Origin: Areca catechu
Taxonomy: Eukaryota; Streptophyta; Magnoliopsida; Arecales; Arecaceae
Assembly (NCBI GenBank): GCA_021397845.1
Contig: CM038050.1
Span: 110,969,891 to 111,033,890, forward strand
Length of the DNA stretch: 64,000 nt
Direction: 5' to 3'
The notes under the pieces are model-generated. The model did no database searches and was not told the origin of the DNA. It was given only the letters and a program-made list of their open reading frames with translations. A program made the position numbers and the translations under genes. Every line of letters begins with the position of its first letter. The first letter of the stretch is position 1. Positions 44,131 through 55,224 of the stretch are shown piece after piece.

Positions 44131-45587
44131 TGTTGGCTTTGGCTCCTTAATTTTGATAATTAACAAAAGGTTGAGTATATGTTGGACTAATGTTTCATCT
44201 CAAGATAAAGTTTCAGGACTTAGGTTATTCAAAAAGAGTATCAAGAGTATAATGATGAAACCAAGCTTGCCTGATTTGGGAAAGAGCTCTTCTACCTTGA
44301 ACAAGATCAAATTTCTCATATTGGACCTTCTTGTTAAGAAGCAATTGACAAAAGTAACAAAGGCTTAGAGAAACTCAAGCATGGCACGCACCTCTCTAGA
44401 GTTTCAGAAAATTTTTGACTAGAGGTCGACACCTTGCCAAGGGCGACCACCAGAGGTCGACTCATGAAGAAAAGAAAAGTTCAGCAAGGCCGGCACGGCA
44501 AAATTTCAGTGGCACGCTCTAGAGGTCGACCACCAGAGGTCGACACCTGTCCAGAGGTCGACACCAGAGGTCGACTCATTGCCTGAGAAATCAAACTGGG
44601 TAGAACTATGGTTTTCTGGATTTTTGCCTAAGATAAACTGGAGGTCGACTCATGAGGTCGACACTTGATCCAGAGGTCGACTCAGAGGTCGACTCATGGC
44701 ATAACGGCTAGTTTTTCTGAACTTTTGATTTGATTTCTAACGGCCATAAACGGCCATATTTTTGATTCTAAACGATCTTGTGGAGTTGTTTCAACTTGAA
44801 TGAGGTATTTAACCTCCACCTAACTTCAAAAAAGACAAGGAGACAAAGTGAAAAAGAAGAGAGTGAAAGTACAAAGCCTTCAATCAATTCCAAGCCAAAA
44901 AGAGTGAGAAAATCAAGAGATTCCTTAGCCAAAAGCTTTCCATCTTTGAGGAATCCAACTTTCAAGAGTTTGGCATTTAGTGAGGTCCAAGATTCCAAGA
45001 GAAAGGCTTGAAGAGTCTCCATCAAGAGCTACATCGAATTTCTTTTTGCTCAAAAGGAGTTTGTCTTGATTTATTCATTGTATTCATATTCTTTTTGTCT
45101 TAGGCTAGTTTCAAGGGAATTTGAAACTAGTGTGAGGTTTGTTGGTGAGCCAATTGACAAACCAACTAGGGTTGCTTGTAAGCCCGAAGCCAAAACAAGT
45201 GAGTGAGGTTTGTTGGTAAGCCAATTGATAAAACCCACTTGGGTTGCTTGTAAGCCAGAAGCCAAAACAAGTGTGTAAGGTTTTGACTTGTGAGCCTGGT
45301 AAAACAAGTCGGCTGTAATCTAGAAAAGATTATAGTGGAAATTCCCAAGTGGAGCTTGGGGAGTGGATGTAGGTGCTAGGTGCACCGAACCACTATACTT
45401 CTTGTGTGTTTGCATTGCTTACTCTCTATCTTCTTTTACTCTTTAATTGTTATTATATTTCATTGCTTCCGTTGCACAATTACTTGAGCACTATCACTCT
45501 TCACCTTTGAACTTGATAGCACATATATTGCTTTAATTTTTAAAATACCCAATTCACCCCCCTCTTGGGCACCATATCTGGGCAACA
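44131..45587 (+). repeat. Copia C 5' LTR
   Basis: It starts TGTTGGCTTTGGC and ends CTGGGCAACA, 1457 bp, and pairs with 53706-55077. A TATTTAA box lies at 44806-44812. The region 45130-45310 contains two imperfect copies of about 75 bp around GAGGTTTGTTGGT...AAAACAAGTG. Confidence 0.93.
44424..44700 (+). repeat. AGAGGTCGAC motif cluster in copia C LTR
   Basis: About twelve copies of GAGGTCGAC (AC or TC following) occur in 277 bp of U3, upstream of the TATTTAA box. The cluster is repeated in the 3' LTR at 53995-54270. Spacing is irregular, from about 15 to 60 bp. The core GTCGAC is palindromic. Confidence 0.8.
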
Positions 45588-45589
45588 AG

Positions 45590-45601
45590 TGGTATCAGAG
45601 C
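45590..45601 (+). other. Copia C primer-binding site
   Basis: TGGTATCAGAGC lies two bases after the LTR end, an exact initiator-Met type. Confidence 0.94.
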
Positions 45602-45644
45602 GCCGGTACTCTCTTGTAGGTCCAACGATCTTGAGTGAAAGATC

Positions 45645-47255
45645 ATGGCCGCCCCAATTGGAATGGGTGTAGTTGAAGGACAAGCATCAAATCGCCCTCC
45701 TTTCTTTAATGGCACAAACTACACATACTGGAAAACTCGTATGCGTATTTATTTACAAGCTGTAGATTATCATATATGGAGAGTAATTACTAAAGGGCCT
45801 CATCAGCCCACTCACTTGGTTAATGGCATTATCCCCAAAATCTGAAGAAGAATGGATGACAATGACATCAAACAAGCTGAGTAAATGCTAAGGCGATGAA
45901 TTTGCTATTCTGTGCACTTGACCCTAGTGAATTTAACAGAATATCAAATTATATTTCCGCCAAAGAAATTTGGGATACACTTGAGGTTACCCATGAGGGT
46001 ACACACCAAGTAAAGACCACAAAGGTGAACATGCTCATTCATACGTATGAGATGTTCAGGATGGAACCAACTGAAAGTATAAGTGAAATGTATACTAGAT
46101 TTACCAATATAGTAAATGGTATGAGGAGTTGGGAAAAATTATATCTAATGGTGAACTGGTTAACAAACTTCTCAGGTCTCTTCCGGCTTCATGGGATGCG
46201 AAAGTAACAGCCATAGAAGAAGCCAAGGATGTCAATACTCTACCTCTTGAGCAGTTTCTTGGATCACTGATGACTTATGAGCTTTCACTAAAGCAGAAGA
46301 CAGTGGACAATGACAAGAAAAAGAAAGCCATAGCCTTCAAGTCCACTACAAAGGAAGAGTCAAGTGATGAATCAGAAGAAGAAGCTGATGATGATGAGAC
46401 AGCCCTCATTACAAGAAAATTTAAAAGATTCATGAGAAAGAAGAAGGGCTTCTACAAGAAAAAGCCACAAAAAGGTGATCACAATAAAGATAAAGAGAAA
46501 GAAAAAGAAAGGGATCCACCCATCTGCTTCGAGTGCAAGAAGCCTGGTCATTATAAAATGGATTGCCCTTTGCTTAAAAAGAGTCGAAGGATGTTGAGAA
46601 AGAAAGCCATGATGGCTACCTGGAGTGAGAGTGAGGACTCCAGCAGTGATGAAGAGCAGCAAGTAGTCGCCAACCTGTGTTTCATGGCCAATGAAGATAA
46701 TGAGGTAAATTCTGAACCTGAAATTGAATTTACTTTCAATGAATTGCATGATGCTTTTGATGATTTAGTTATGGAATATGAAAAATTAAAACTAAAAAAT
46801 AAGATATTAAGAAAGCTAAATCTTGAGCTTACCAAAAATTCAGAAAAGTTTTCAACTGAAATTGAAGATTTAATTCAAGAAAACAAGAAAGAAATAACTG
46901 AACATGTAAAGACCTTGAAAAATGATAAGGATAATCTTTTAAAGAAAATGATTCTTTGAAAAATAATAGAAGTCTTAAAACTAATGAGAAAATTGAAAAA
47001 CAAAACAAAGAACTATTGCTTCAAAACAAGAATTACAAAGAAGAGTTAGAAAAAGTAAAACCTTTTGTAGAAAAGTTTACTTTTAGTTCAGAAAAATTAA
47101 GTATGCTTTTAAATAGTCAACATGCAGTGTTTAACAAAGCTGGACTTGGATTTAAGCCACACAATCAGCAAAAACTTTACAAAAACTTTTCATACCTGCA
47201 TCTTCTAATTACCTACTATGCATGTGGTAAGTTAGGACATAAATCATATTTGTAA
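45645..47255 (+). pseudogene. Copia C gag
   Basis: The ATG at 45645 begins MAAPIGMGVVEGQASN, then NYTYWKTRMRIYLQAVDY. A frameshift near 45840 leads to 45896-46207, the UBN2-type core (MNLLFCALDPSEFNRISNYI, KEIWDTLEVTHEGT). A second frameshift leads to 46129-46959 (LLRSLPASWDAKVTAIEEAK), a Lys-rich stretch, the intact zinc knuckle CFECKKPGHYKMDCP near 46527-46571, an acidic region and a coiled coil continuing to 47255. A partial second knuckle (YACGKLGHKSYL) ends 47216-47255, lacking its final cysteine. Confidence 0.9.
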
Positions 47256-47366
47256 TAGAAGAAAATTAAATACCTTTGGAAAGATTGGGTTCCAAAAGGA
47301 ACCAATTTGACTAACCCTAAAGGATCAAGATGACTTGGGTACCTAGAGTTTCAACTTGATTAATTT

Positions 47367-47564
47367 TTGCAGGTGTGCCTTGCAACCAAAAATAAAAGAA
47401 GAATGTGGTATCTGGATAGTGGTTGCTCAAGGCACATGACTGAGGATGTGAAGCAATTCTCATCACTAGCAGCTATTGATGGTGGAAACGTTACTTTTGG
47501 TGATAATGGAAAAGGCAAAATCGTCGGAATGGTAAAATCCATATCACCCCTAATGCTTATGTAG
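47367..47564 (+). pseudogene. Copia C protease
   Basis: RRMWYLDSGCSRHMTEDVKQ contains the DSG active-site triad of the copia aspartic protease, followed by GGNVTFGDNGKGKIVGM. The frame is lost near 47545, just before the pre-integrase region. Gag and protease are not joined in frame. Confidence 0.88.
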
Positions 47565-48868
47565 ATAATGTATTATTTGTTGATGGCTTGAAGCATAATC
47601 TTTTTAGCATTAGTCAGTTTTGTGATAAGGGTTTTAAAGTAATTTTTGAATCATCTTTGTGCATGGTATCTAGTCTAGATGTCGATGGCATCAAGTTCAC
47701 TGGTCATAGGCATGGAAACATTTACACGGTTGATCTTGATGATCTAGCCATGGAAAGTGGTCAATGCCTAGTGGCTAGGGAAGCCAAGGCAAGTGAAACT
47801 AGTTGGCTTTGGCATCGTAGGCTAGGGCATGCTAGTATGCAGTTGATTTCAAAATTAAGCAAAAAGAATCTTGTAAAAGAATTACCAAAACTCACATTTG
47901 AAAAAGATAAGATTTGTGCTGCATGTCAATTTGGAAAACAAACTAAATCTACTTTCAAACCTAAAGGAGTAGTATCTACTACTAGACCCCTTGAATTATT
48001 GCATATGGACCTCTTTGGACCAACCAGAACAACTAGTTTGGGAGGTAAAAAATATGGGCTAGTAATTGTAGATGATACTCACGATTTACTTGGGTAATGT
48101 TTTTAGCTCATAAAGATGAAACGTTTTCAGCTTTTGTTAAATTTCATAAAAGGGTTTCAAACGAAAAAGATCTCACTATTGTTTATTTGCGTAGTGATCA
48201 TGGAACTGAATTTGACAATCATGATTTTGAAGCTTTTTGTAATGAAAATGGCATTAGTCATAATTTTCTGCACCTAGGACACCTCAACAAATGGGGTGGT
48301 AGAAAGAAAGAACAGGACACTTGAAGAAATGGCACGCACAATGCTTTGCGAAAATGATTTACCTAGATATTTTGGGCAGAAGCCATTAATACTTCCTGTT
48401 CATTTTAAATGTGTTTTAATTCGACCTATTTTGAAGAAAACACCATATGAGCTTTGGAAAAATCGAAAACCTAATCTCAAGTATTTTCGTGTATTTGGTT
48501 GCCGCTGTTTCATATTAAACAATGGCAAAGATAATATCAATAAATTTGATGCCAAGTCAGATGAGGGTATCTTCTTAGGATACTCTACTTCTAGCAAGGC
48601 ATACAGGGTCTTCAACAGAAGAACTCTTCTGGTTGAAGAATCAATTCATGTAGTGTTTGATGAATCTAACAAAAAATCTTCTAGAAAAGAAGATTCTATT
48701 GATGATGAAACAGGTACAAAGAAGCTTGAACAATTGACAATCATGAAGATGAGCCCAAAGGAGATGATGATCAAGAAAATGAAGATCAAACTCAAGAGAT
48801 CAATGCAACTTCACCAAAACCTTTACCTAAAGAGTGGAGGTATGCACACGGACACCCCAAAGAGCTAA
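47565..48868 (+). pseudogene. Copia C integrase
   Basis: 47588-48097 encodes the zinc-binding region (HRRLGHASMQLISKLSKK, ICAACQFGKQ; an HHCC pattern) and the start of the core (LLHMDLFGPTRTTSLGGKKY, VIVDD). After a frameshift near 48085, 48097-48324 continues (LRSDHGTEFDNHDFEAFCNE). After another near 48290, 48296-48868 carries the core end (NRTLEEMARTMLCENDLP) and C-terminal region (FRVFGCRCFILNNGKDN). Two single-base events separate otherwise full domains. Confidence 0.9.
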
Positions 48869-50475
48869 TAATTGGTGATCCGTCAAAGGGAGTAAGTACA
48901 CGTTCTTCTATTAGAAATGTTTGTGATTATTTAGCTTTTGTATCTCAGATAGAGCCTAAGTCAATTGAAGAAGCTGAAAAAGATTGTAACTGGATTAATG
49001 CTATGCAAGATGAACTAAATCAATTTAAAAGAAATAACGTTTGGACTTTAACTGAAAGACCCCCTAATGTTTCTGTAATTGGCACAAAATGGGTTTTTAG
49101 AAATAAACTTGATGAACATGGTATTGTAACTAGAAACAAAGCTAGACTTGTTGCTAAAGGCTACAACCAGGAAGAAGGGATTGACTTTGATGAAACCTTT
49201 GCTCCTGTTGCTAGGCTAGAAGCAATTAGACTTTACTTGCTTTTGCTTGTTTTATGGATTTCAAGTTATTTCAAATGGATGTTAAAAGTGCTTTTTTAAA
49301 TGGATTTATTGAAGAGGAAGTTTATGTTGAACAACCTCCTGGTTTTGAAAATCATGAATTTCCTAACCATGTTTTTAAATTGCATAAAGCAATGTATGGT
49401 TTAAAGCAAGCTCCTAGAGCTTGGTATGATAGATTAAGTTCATTTTTGATGAAGAATGATTTTTCTAGAGGAATGTAGATAATACATTGTTTTTGAAAAA
49501 GAAAAATGATGATCTCTTAGTAGTACAAATCTATGTAGATGATATTATTTTGGTGCTACTAATGAATGTCTTTGTCAAGAATTTGCAAAGTTAATGCAGA
49601 GTGAGTTCGAGATGAGCATGATGGGAGAACTCAACTTCTTCCTCGGACTCCAAATTAAGCAAACCAAAGAGGGGATCTCCATCAACCAAGCCAAGTACAT
49701 AAGGAAAATATTGAAAAAGTTTGGGATGGAGACTACCAAACCAATAGGTACCCCTATGAGCTCTTCATGTAAATTAGACAAAGATGAATGTGGTAAATCA
49801 GTAGACAAAAAATTATATAGAGGCATGATTGGTTCATTGCTATATCTAACTGCCAATAGACCGGATATAATGTTTAGTGTTTGTATGTGTGCACGTTTTC
49901 AGTTTGCTCCTAAAGAATCACATCTCTTAGCTGTAAAACGTATTTAGATACTTATCTGGGTCAATTGAAATTGGTCTTTGGTACTCTAAAGAGTCATCAT
50001 ATGAATTGATTGCATATTCTGATGCTGATTTTGCTGGGTGTAAACTTGATCGTAAAAGTACTAGTGGAACTTGTCAATTCCTAGGAGTTAATTTGATTTC
50101 ATGGAGTAGCAAGAAACAGAATTCGGTTGCTCTATCTACGGCGGAAGCCGAATATATAGCAGCTGGAAGCTGTTGTGCTCAGATTCTATGGATCAAACAG
50201 CAACTCGAGGACTTTGGCATCAAACTAACTAAGACACCCATAAGATGTGATAATACTAGTGCAATCAATTTAACGAAAAATCCTGTACAACATTCAAGAA
50301 GCAACATATTGAAATAAGACATCACTTCATAAGAGATCACGTTCAAAACTCTAATGTGTTGTTAGAATTTATTTGTACTGATTATCAATTGGCAGAAATA
50401 TTCACAAAACCATTGAATGAAGATAGATTTTGTATGATCAGAAGAGAACTGGGAGTCATTGATCCTTTTGCTTGA
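48869..50475 (+). pseudogene. Copia C reverse transcriptase and RNase H
   Basis: Reverse transcriptase begins near 48865 (LIIGDPSKGV). 49003-49299 carries ARLVAKGYNQEEGIDFDETF and 49254-49478 FQMDVKSAFLNGFIEEEVYV and YGLKQAPRAWYDRL. Catalytic YVDD is coded at 49532-49543. 49594-49947 gives MGELNFFLGLQIKQTKEGIS. RNase H at 50006-50317 has DADFAGCKLDRKSTSGTCQF and AEAEYIAAGSCCAQILWIKQ and ends near 50473 (GVIDPFA). Frameshifts lie near 49240, 49475, 49550, 49945 and 50310. Confidence 0.92.
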
Positions 50476-50599
50476 AACTCTTCAATTTTCATCAAAATTC
50501 CTCAAAAATGATTTAAAAAATTCTCAAATTTGTTTAAAGCTTAATTTTCTAAATTTTATCAATTTTTCAATTTTATCGATTTTATTTTGGCTAATTTAT

Positions 50600-50715
50600 T
50601 TTGGAGGTCGACACTTAAGTTTTCGGAGGTCGACACTTGAGGTCGACCCCTGAGATTTTTAGAGGTCGACACTTGAGGTCGACCCCTGAGAATTTTTAGA
50701 GGTCGACACTTGAAC
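50600..50715 (+). repeat. GAGGTCGAC motif cluster between pol and ORF3 of C
   Basis: Six copies of GAGGTCGACAC or GAGGTCGACCCC occur in 115 bp, 3' of RNase H and about 450 bp upstream of the ORF3 ATG. The motif matches the C LTR cluster. The stretch 50716-51159 is otherwise a pyrimidine-rich leader with no gene called. Confidence 0.75.
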
Positions 50716-51159
50716 GGAAATCATCCTTTTTAAAACCCGTCCGCAAGCCTCTTTTTCTCCATTTCCTTCCTTTTCTCCTTCGTGTGGTCCCCTCCAACTT
50801 CCCTAAAGCTCTAAACAGTGGATTTCCAACCCTCTCCTTCATCTTTTGGGTAAATCTTTCTCCTCTCCTCTTGTTCTCCTTTGAACCTAACCGTTTTTGA
50901 CCGTATACTTTGTTTTTGACAACCGAAAGCTTTTGCCTCTATCCACCCTCTAATATCGGTTGTTTTTCAATTGAAATCACTCATTTCTTTCCTCCGTTTC
51001 TTGCATTTCCTCCATTTACTCTCGATTTTCTCCATTTTCACAAACCCTATCTTACCATTTCACCAACCCGTGAACCTCTCTTCTCCTCTCTTTTCTGGTT
51101 CCTTCCCTCTTAGCCTTGCATTATCCTACTTCTCCCTAATTTACCCCTCTTCCATCCAT

Positions 51160-52917
51160 ATGGGTCCAAGAAAGCACTTGGCAGTGAGAAAAAGGAGAAT
51201 GGAACAAGGCCAAAGTAGCACTGAGCGACGAAGAAGAAAGGTCAGACATGAGCGTGAGCCGACCCCAGAGCCACCTGCACCAGTGCCAGCCAGCTTAGTA
51301 CGGAAGAGCATTGCGAGTGGGAGGCGTGTGGACATACCTTTTGGGATCAGCATCACTTTTTTATAGGAGATGTGCTGAGAGATGCAGGTCTGGTTCACTT
51401 CTACACGATGACTGAGAGATTCTACCCAGACCTCATCAGGGAGTTCTATGCATCCATGGCCACTGATGGCATTGGATGGTCAGCTACTGTACGTGGGATC
51501 GAGATTCCAATGACACCAGAGGTCATCAGTCGTGTTTGGAGGATTCCACTTCATGGCACAGCTGCCACTTCGATCAGCGACAGAGAGCATGCCTTCAGAT
51601 ATATTTTAGAGCGTGAGGATGTTAGCGACATTTCCACAGTAGCCGCTAACCAGCTTTCACTGGAGATGAGAGTGCTGCATCATATCATCGCCCGTATCTT
51701 GATTCCGAAGAGCGGGAGGTTCGACTTTATCACTGAGCGTGAGCTGGTTGATGGTGTCCCTGAAACAGCGGACTCCCATCAACCTTCCCAGGATCATGCT
51801 TCAGCAGATGGGTGAGGCAGCATCTCACAGGAGACTAGTTCAGCCATATGCTATGGGGCTGACATAGCTTTTCAGGGAGCATGGAGTTTGATTTGATGGT
51901 ATACCTTTCAGTCAGCTGCAGCATACTGATACATATGGAGAGAAATCCCTGCATAGGATGGGATTTTGATTGATTGGTGACCGTTGGGTGCGACGAGAGT
52001 CTGGCCAGGAGCCAGATGAGGAGGATGAGATCCGAGCAGCTGAGGCAGGGCCTTCAGAGCCTACTGATCATAGTACACCTCCTCGCCCAGCACCAGAGTC
52101 AGAGACTGCGGAGCCTGAGCCATTCACGCCACCCACCCCCATCAGCTCCAGCACCTACTGCTACTGCTACACCACGGAGGACTACAGCGAGGATATCGGA
52201 CTTTGAGCAGAGAGTGACTGATCACATTTCAGAGGTCCGACAGAGATTGCTGGTGTACACAGTAGCTACCATGGTTTGCGATCCACATAGATATGTGCTT
52301 GGAGCTCTCTCAGCTAGTGTAAGATGTAGGATTTCGACAGATCCTCAGCCTACTGAGATTAGCATTGCCACCAGGACTATAGATCCGACAGTGACTCCTC
52401 CATATTCTGATGATGATGATGATGACTGCTATTGGATACAGTGACATTGATGGAGATCAGCCTGAGCAGGTAGCTCTGATGTTCCACCTGCAGATCCGAT
52501 TCCAAGATTCCTCCTTCTAACTGATCCTCCTTCTACTGATCTTCCCAGTACAGATCCTCCAGCTACAGATGTGCTAGTAGATACTAGGTTTATTAAGTCA
52601 CTTTTTGAGACTATTACAGGGATTCCGTATGATAGAGATGAGCATACAGAGACAGATATTGATGATCCCACTGCTTATGAGCTAGTCAGAAGGCACACTA
52701 CCAACTCAGTCTACTCAGCATACTGATCCATCTACTCCTTCTGCTACGCTTCTGTAGGACACCTGTGGAGCCTTTTTCCTCAGACCTATAGATCTCGTAG
52801 ACTACCCCTAGGTCTGGTCCCTCTCTGAGGACTCGGAGTCTCACTCATAGGACTCCAAAATCCTCATCTAGGATTTCAGCTCCTATCTCTTTTGATATAC
52901 CTTCTGATGAGGAGTAG
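51160..52917 (+). pseudogene. Copia C ORF3, plant-transposon-protein type
   Basis: The ATG at 51160 starts MGPRKHLAVRKRRMEQGQ, a basic region with PEPPAPVPASLVRKSIASGR. A frame break near 51366 leads to 51372-51815, the conserved block (ERFYPDLIREFYASMATDG, VRGIEIPMTPEVISRVWRI, NQLSLEMRVLHHIIARIL, GRFDFITEREL). An acidic, proline-rich linker follows (51970-52206), then degenerate sequence to a probable stop near 52917. This start is preferred over the longer in-frame ATG at 50971, whose extension is translated pyrimidine-rich leader without counterpart in A or B. Confidence 0.8.
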
Positions 52918-53693
52918 CCTCATAGATTTACTTGATGTATGTTGTACCTTAGTTTGCTTTGTATGATCTGATGTATCAGTGTTTGTGCTTACTATGTAAA
53001 CAATTTTGTAATTGATACATTTATATACTTTATCTACATTGTGAATTTCACTGTCTGATACCCAGCTCTCTCATTTATCTTTTTAAACCCTCAAGTTAGA
53101 ATGTTTTTGTTATATTGAATGCACAATTGAGGGGAGCATGTATTTTATGCACTAAGTACTTCATTGTAAGGGAACATAATTTTCTTTAATATAGCTTTTA
53201 CTACAAAGAATGCACTTTTTGATTTTGACAAAAGGGGAGTTAGTAATGTTTGTAAAGTATATATGGTAAAGTATGACTCTTTCATAGAATAGAGTAAAGC
53301 TATTATGGTTCTTATCTTTTTGACTCATGAGAATGTTTCACAAAAAAAGAAGTAAATGAAAAGTAAAATCTTTTTGACTCATGAGAATGTTTTCACAAAA
53401 AGAAAAAGTAAATGAAAAGTAAAATCTTTTTGACTCATGAGAATGTTTTCACAAAAAGAAAGAAGTAAATGAAAAGTAAACTTTTTGACTCATGAAATGT
53501 TTTTCACACAAAAGAAAGAAAGGTAAATGAAAAATAAAATCTTTTTGACTCATGAGAATGTTTTCACAAAAAGTAGATGAAACGTAAAATTTTTATGATA
53601 TACTCTGCTGTAAGGATTCTTTGAAATTTTTATTATTGCTATATTTTTGCTTTTGGACTTAATTGCATATATACTCAAGGTTTTGTCATCATC
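52918..53693 (+). other. Copia C 3' UTR with 5-copy tandem repeat
   Basis: Non-coding sequence after ORF3. Between about 53308 and 53590 a unit of about 57 bp (TCTTTTTGACTCATGAGAAT followed by TTTCACAAAAAG and GTAAATGAAAAGTAAAA) is repeated about five times with small indels. Confidence 0.8.
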
Positions 53694-53704
53694 AAAAGGG
53701 AAGA
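53694..53704 (+). other. Copia C polypurine tract
   Basis: AAAAGGGAAGA lies immediately before the 3' LTR (one T between) and would prime plus-strand DNA synthesis. Confidence 0.85.
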
Positions 53705-53705
53705 T

Positions 53706-55077
53706 TGTTGGCTTTGGCTCCTATTTTTTGATGATTAACAAAAGGTTGAGTATATGTTTGGACTAATGTTTCATCTCAAGATAAAGTTTCAGGACTTAGG
53801 TTATTCAAAAAGAGTATCAAGAGTACAATGTGAAACCAAGCTTGCCTGATTTGGAAAAAGCTCTTCTACTTGAACAAGATCAATTTCTCATATGGCCCTT
53901 CTTGTTAAGAAGCAATTGACAAAAGTAACAAAGGCTTAGAGAAACTCAAGCATGGCACGCACCTCTCTAGAGTTTCAAGAAAATTTCTGACCAGAGGTCG
54001 ACACCCTGCCAAGGTCGACCACCAGAGGTCGACTCATGAAGAAAAGAAAAGTTTAGCAATCCGGCACGGCAAAATTTCAGTGGCACGGTCCAGAGGTCGA
54101 CCACCAAGTTCGACACCTGTCCAGAGGTCGACACCAGAGGTCGACTCATTGCCTGAGAAATCAAACTGGGCAGACTATGGTTTTCTGGATTTTTGCCTAA
54201 GATAAACTGAGGTCGACTCATGAGGTCGACACTTGATCCAGAGGTCGACTCATGAGGTCGACTCATGGCATAACGGCTAGTTTTTCTGAACTTTTGATTT
54301 GATTTCTAACGGCCATAAACGGCCATATTTTTGATTCTAACGGTCTTGTGGATGTGTTTCAGCTTGAATTAGGTATTTAACCTCCACCTAACTTCCAAAA
54401 AGACAAGGAGACAAAGTGAAAAAGAAGAGAGGAAAGTACAAAGCCTTCAATCAATTCCAAGCCAAAAAGAGTGAGAAAATCAAGAGATTCCTTAGCCAAA
54501 GCTTTCCATCTTTGAGGAATCCAACTTTCAAGAGTTTGGCATTTAGTGAGGTCCAAGATTCCAAGAGAAGGCTTGAAGAGTCTCCATCAAGAGCTACATC
54601 GAATTCTTTTTGCTCAAAAGTTTTGTCTTGATTTATTCATTGTATTCATATTCTTTTTGTCTTAGGCTAGTTTCAAGGGAATTTGAAACTAGTGTGAGGT
54701 TTGTTGGGAGCCAATTGACAAACCAACTAGGGTTTCTTGTAAGCCCGAAGCCAAAACAAGTGTGTAAGGTTTTGCTTGTGAGCCTGGTAAAACAAGTCGG
54801 CTGTAATCTAGAAAAGATTATAGTGAAAATTCCAAGTGGAGCTTGGGGAGTGGATGTAGGTGCTAGGTGCACTGAACCAGTATACTTCTTGTGTGTTTGC
54901 ATTGCTTTACTCTCTATCTTCTTTTGCTCTTTAATTTGTTTATATTTCATTGCTTCCGTTGCACAATTACTTGAGCACTATCACTCTTCACCTTTGAACT
55001 TGATAGCACATATATTGCTTTAATTTTTTAAAATACCCAATTCACCCCCCCCTCTTGGGCACCATATCTAGGCAACA
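53706..55077 (+). repeat. Copia C 3' LTR
   Basis: It starts TGTTGGCTTTGGC and ends CTAGGCAACA, 1372 bp. It is about 85 bp shorter than the 5' LTR, largely because it has one rather than two copies of the about 75-bp repeat around GAGGTTTGTTGG (near 54690). It carries the AGAGGTCGAC cluster at 53995-54270. Confidence 0.93.
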
Positions 55078-55207
55078 ATAGTTTTTCATAAAGCTTTGAT
55101 ACTTACTTGCAATATAGTTAGCTTTGATACATGTTAATGCTTACTCTCAAATACAATCATACATGTAATTGTAAAAGAATTTTCATGTCAAGTGTTTTGT
55201 CATCATC

Positions 55208-55220
55208 AAAAAGGGGGAAA
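55208..55220 (+). other. Copia B polypurine tract
   Basis: AAAAAGGGGGAAA lies four bases before the 3' LTR of B. It follows CATCATC, as in element C. Confidence 0.85.
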
Positions 55221-55224
55221 TTTT

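Larger units (their letters stand above)
44131..55077 (+). mobile_element. Ty1/copia SIRE-like element C, complete, TSD ATAGT
   Basis: A full-length element of 10.9 kb: 5' LTR 44131-45587, primer site 45590, gag, protease, integrase, reverse transcriptase, RNase H to about 50475, ORF3 51160-52917, polypurine tract 53694-53704 and 3' LTR 53706-55077. The duplication ATAGT (44126-44130, 55078-55082) is exact. Its coding regions are the best preserved of the three copia elements but still carry several frameshifts. It is inserted in the 3' UTR of B. Confidence 0.95.

Noticed and set aside
50971..51159. N-terminal extension of C ORF3 with a hydrophobic Phe/Leu stretch, possible signal peptide of an envelope-like protein
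   Set aside because: It is translated from pyrimidine-rich leader. A and B have no counterpart, and the conserved protein starts at 51160 with a basic region as in the other two. It is worth rechecking in intact copies.
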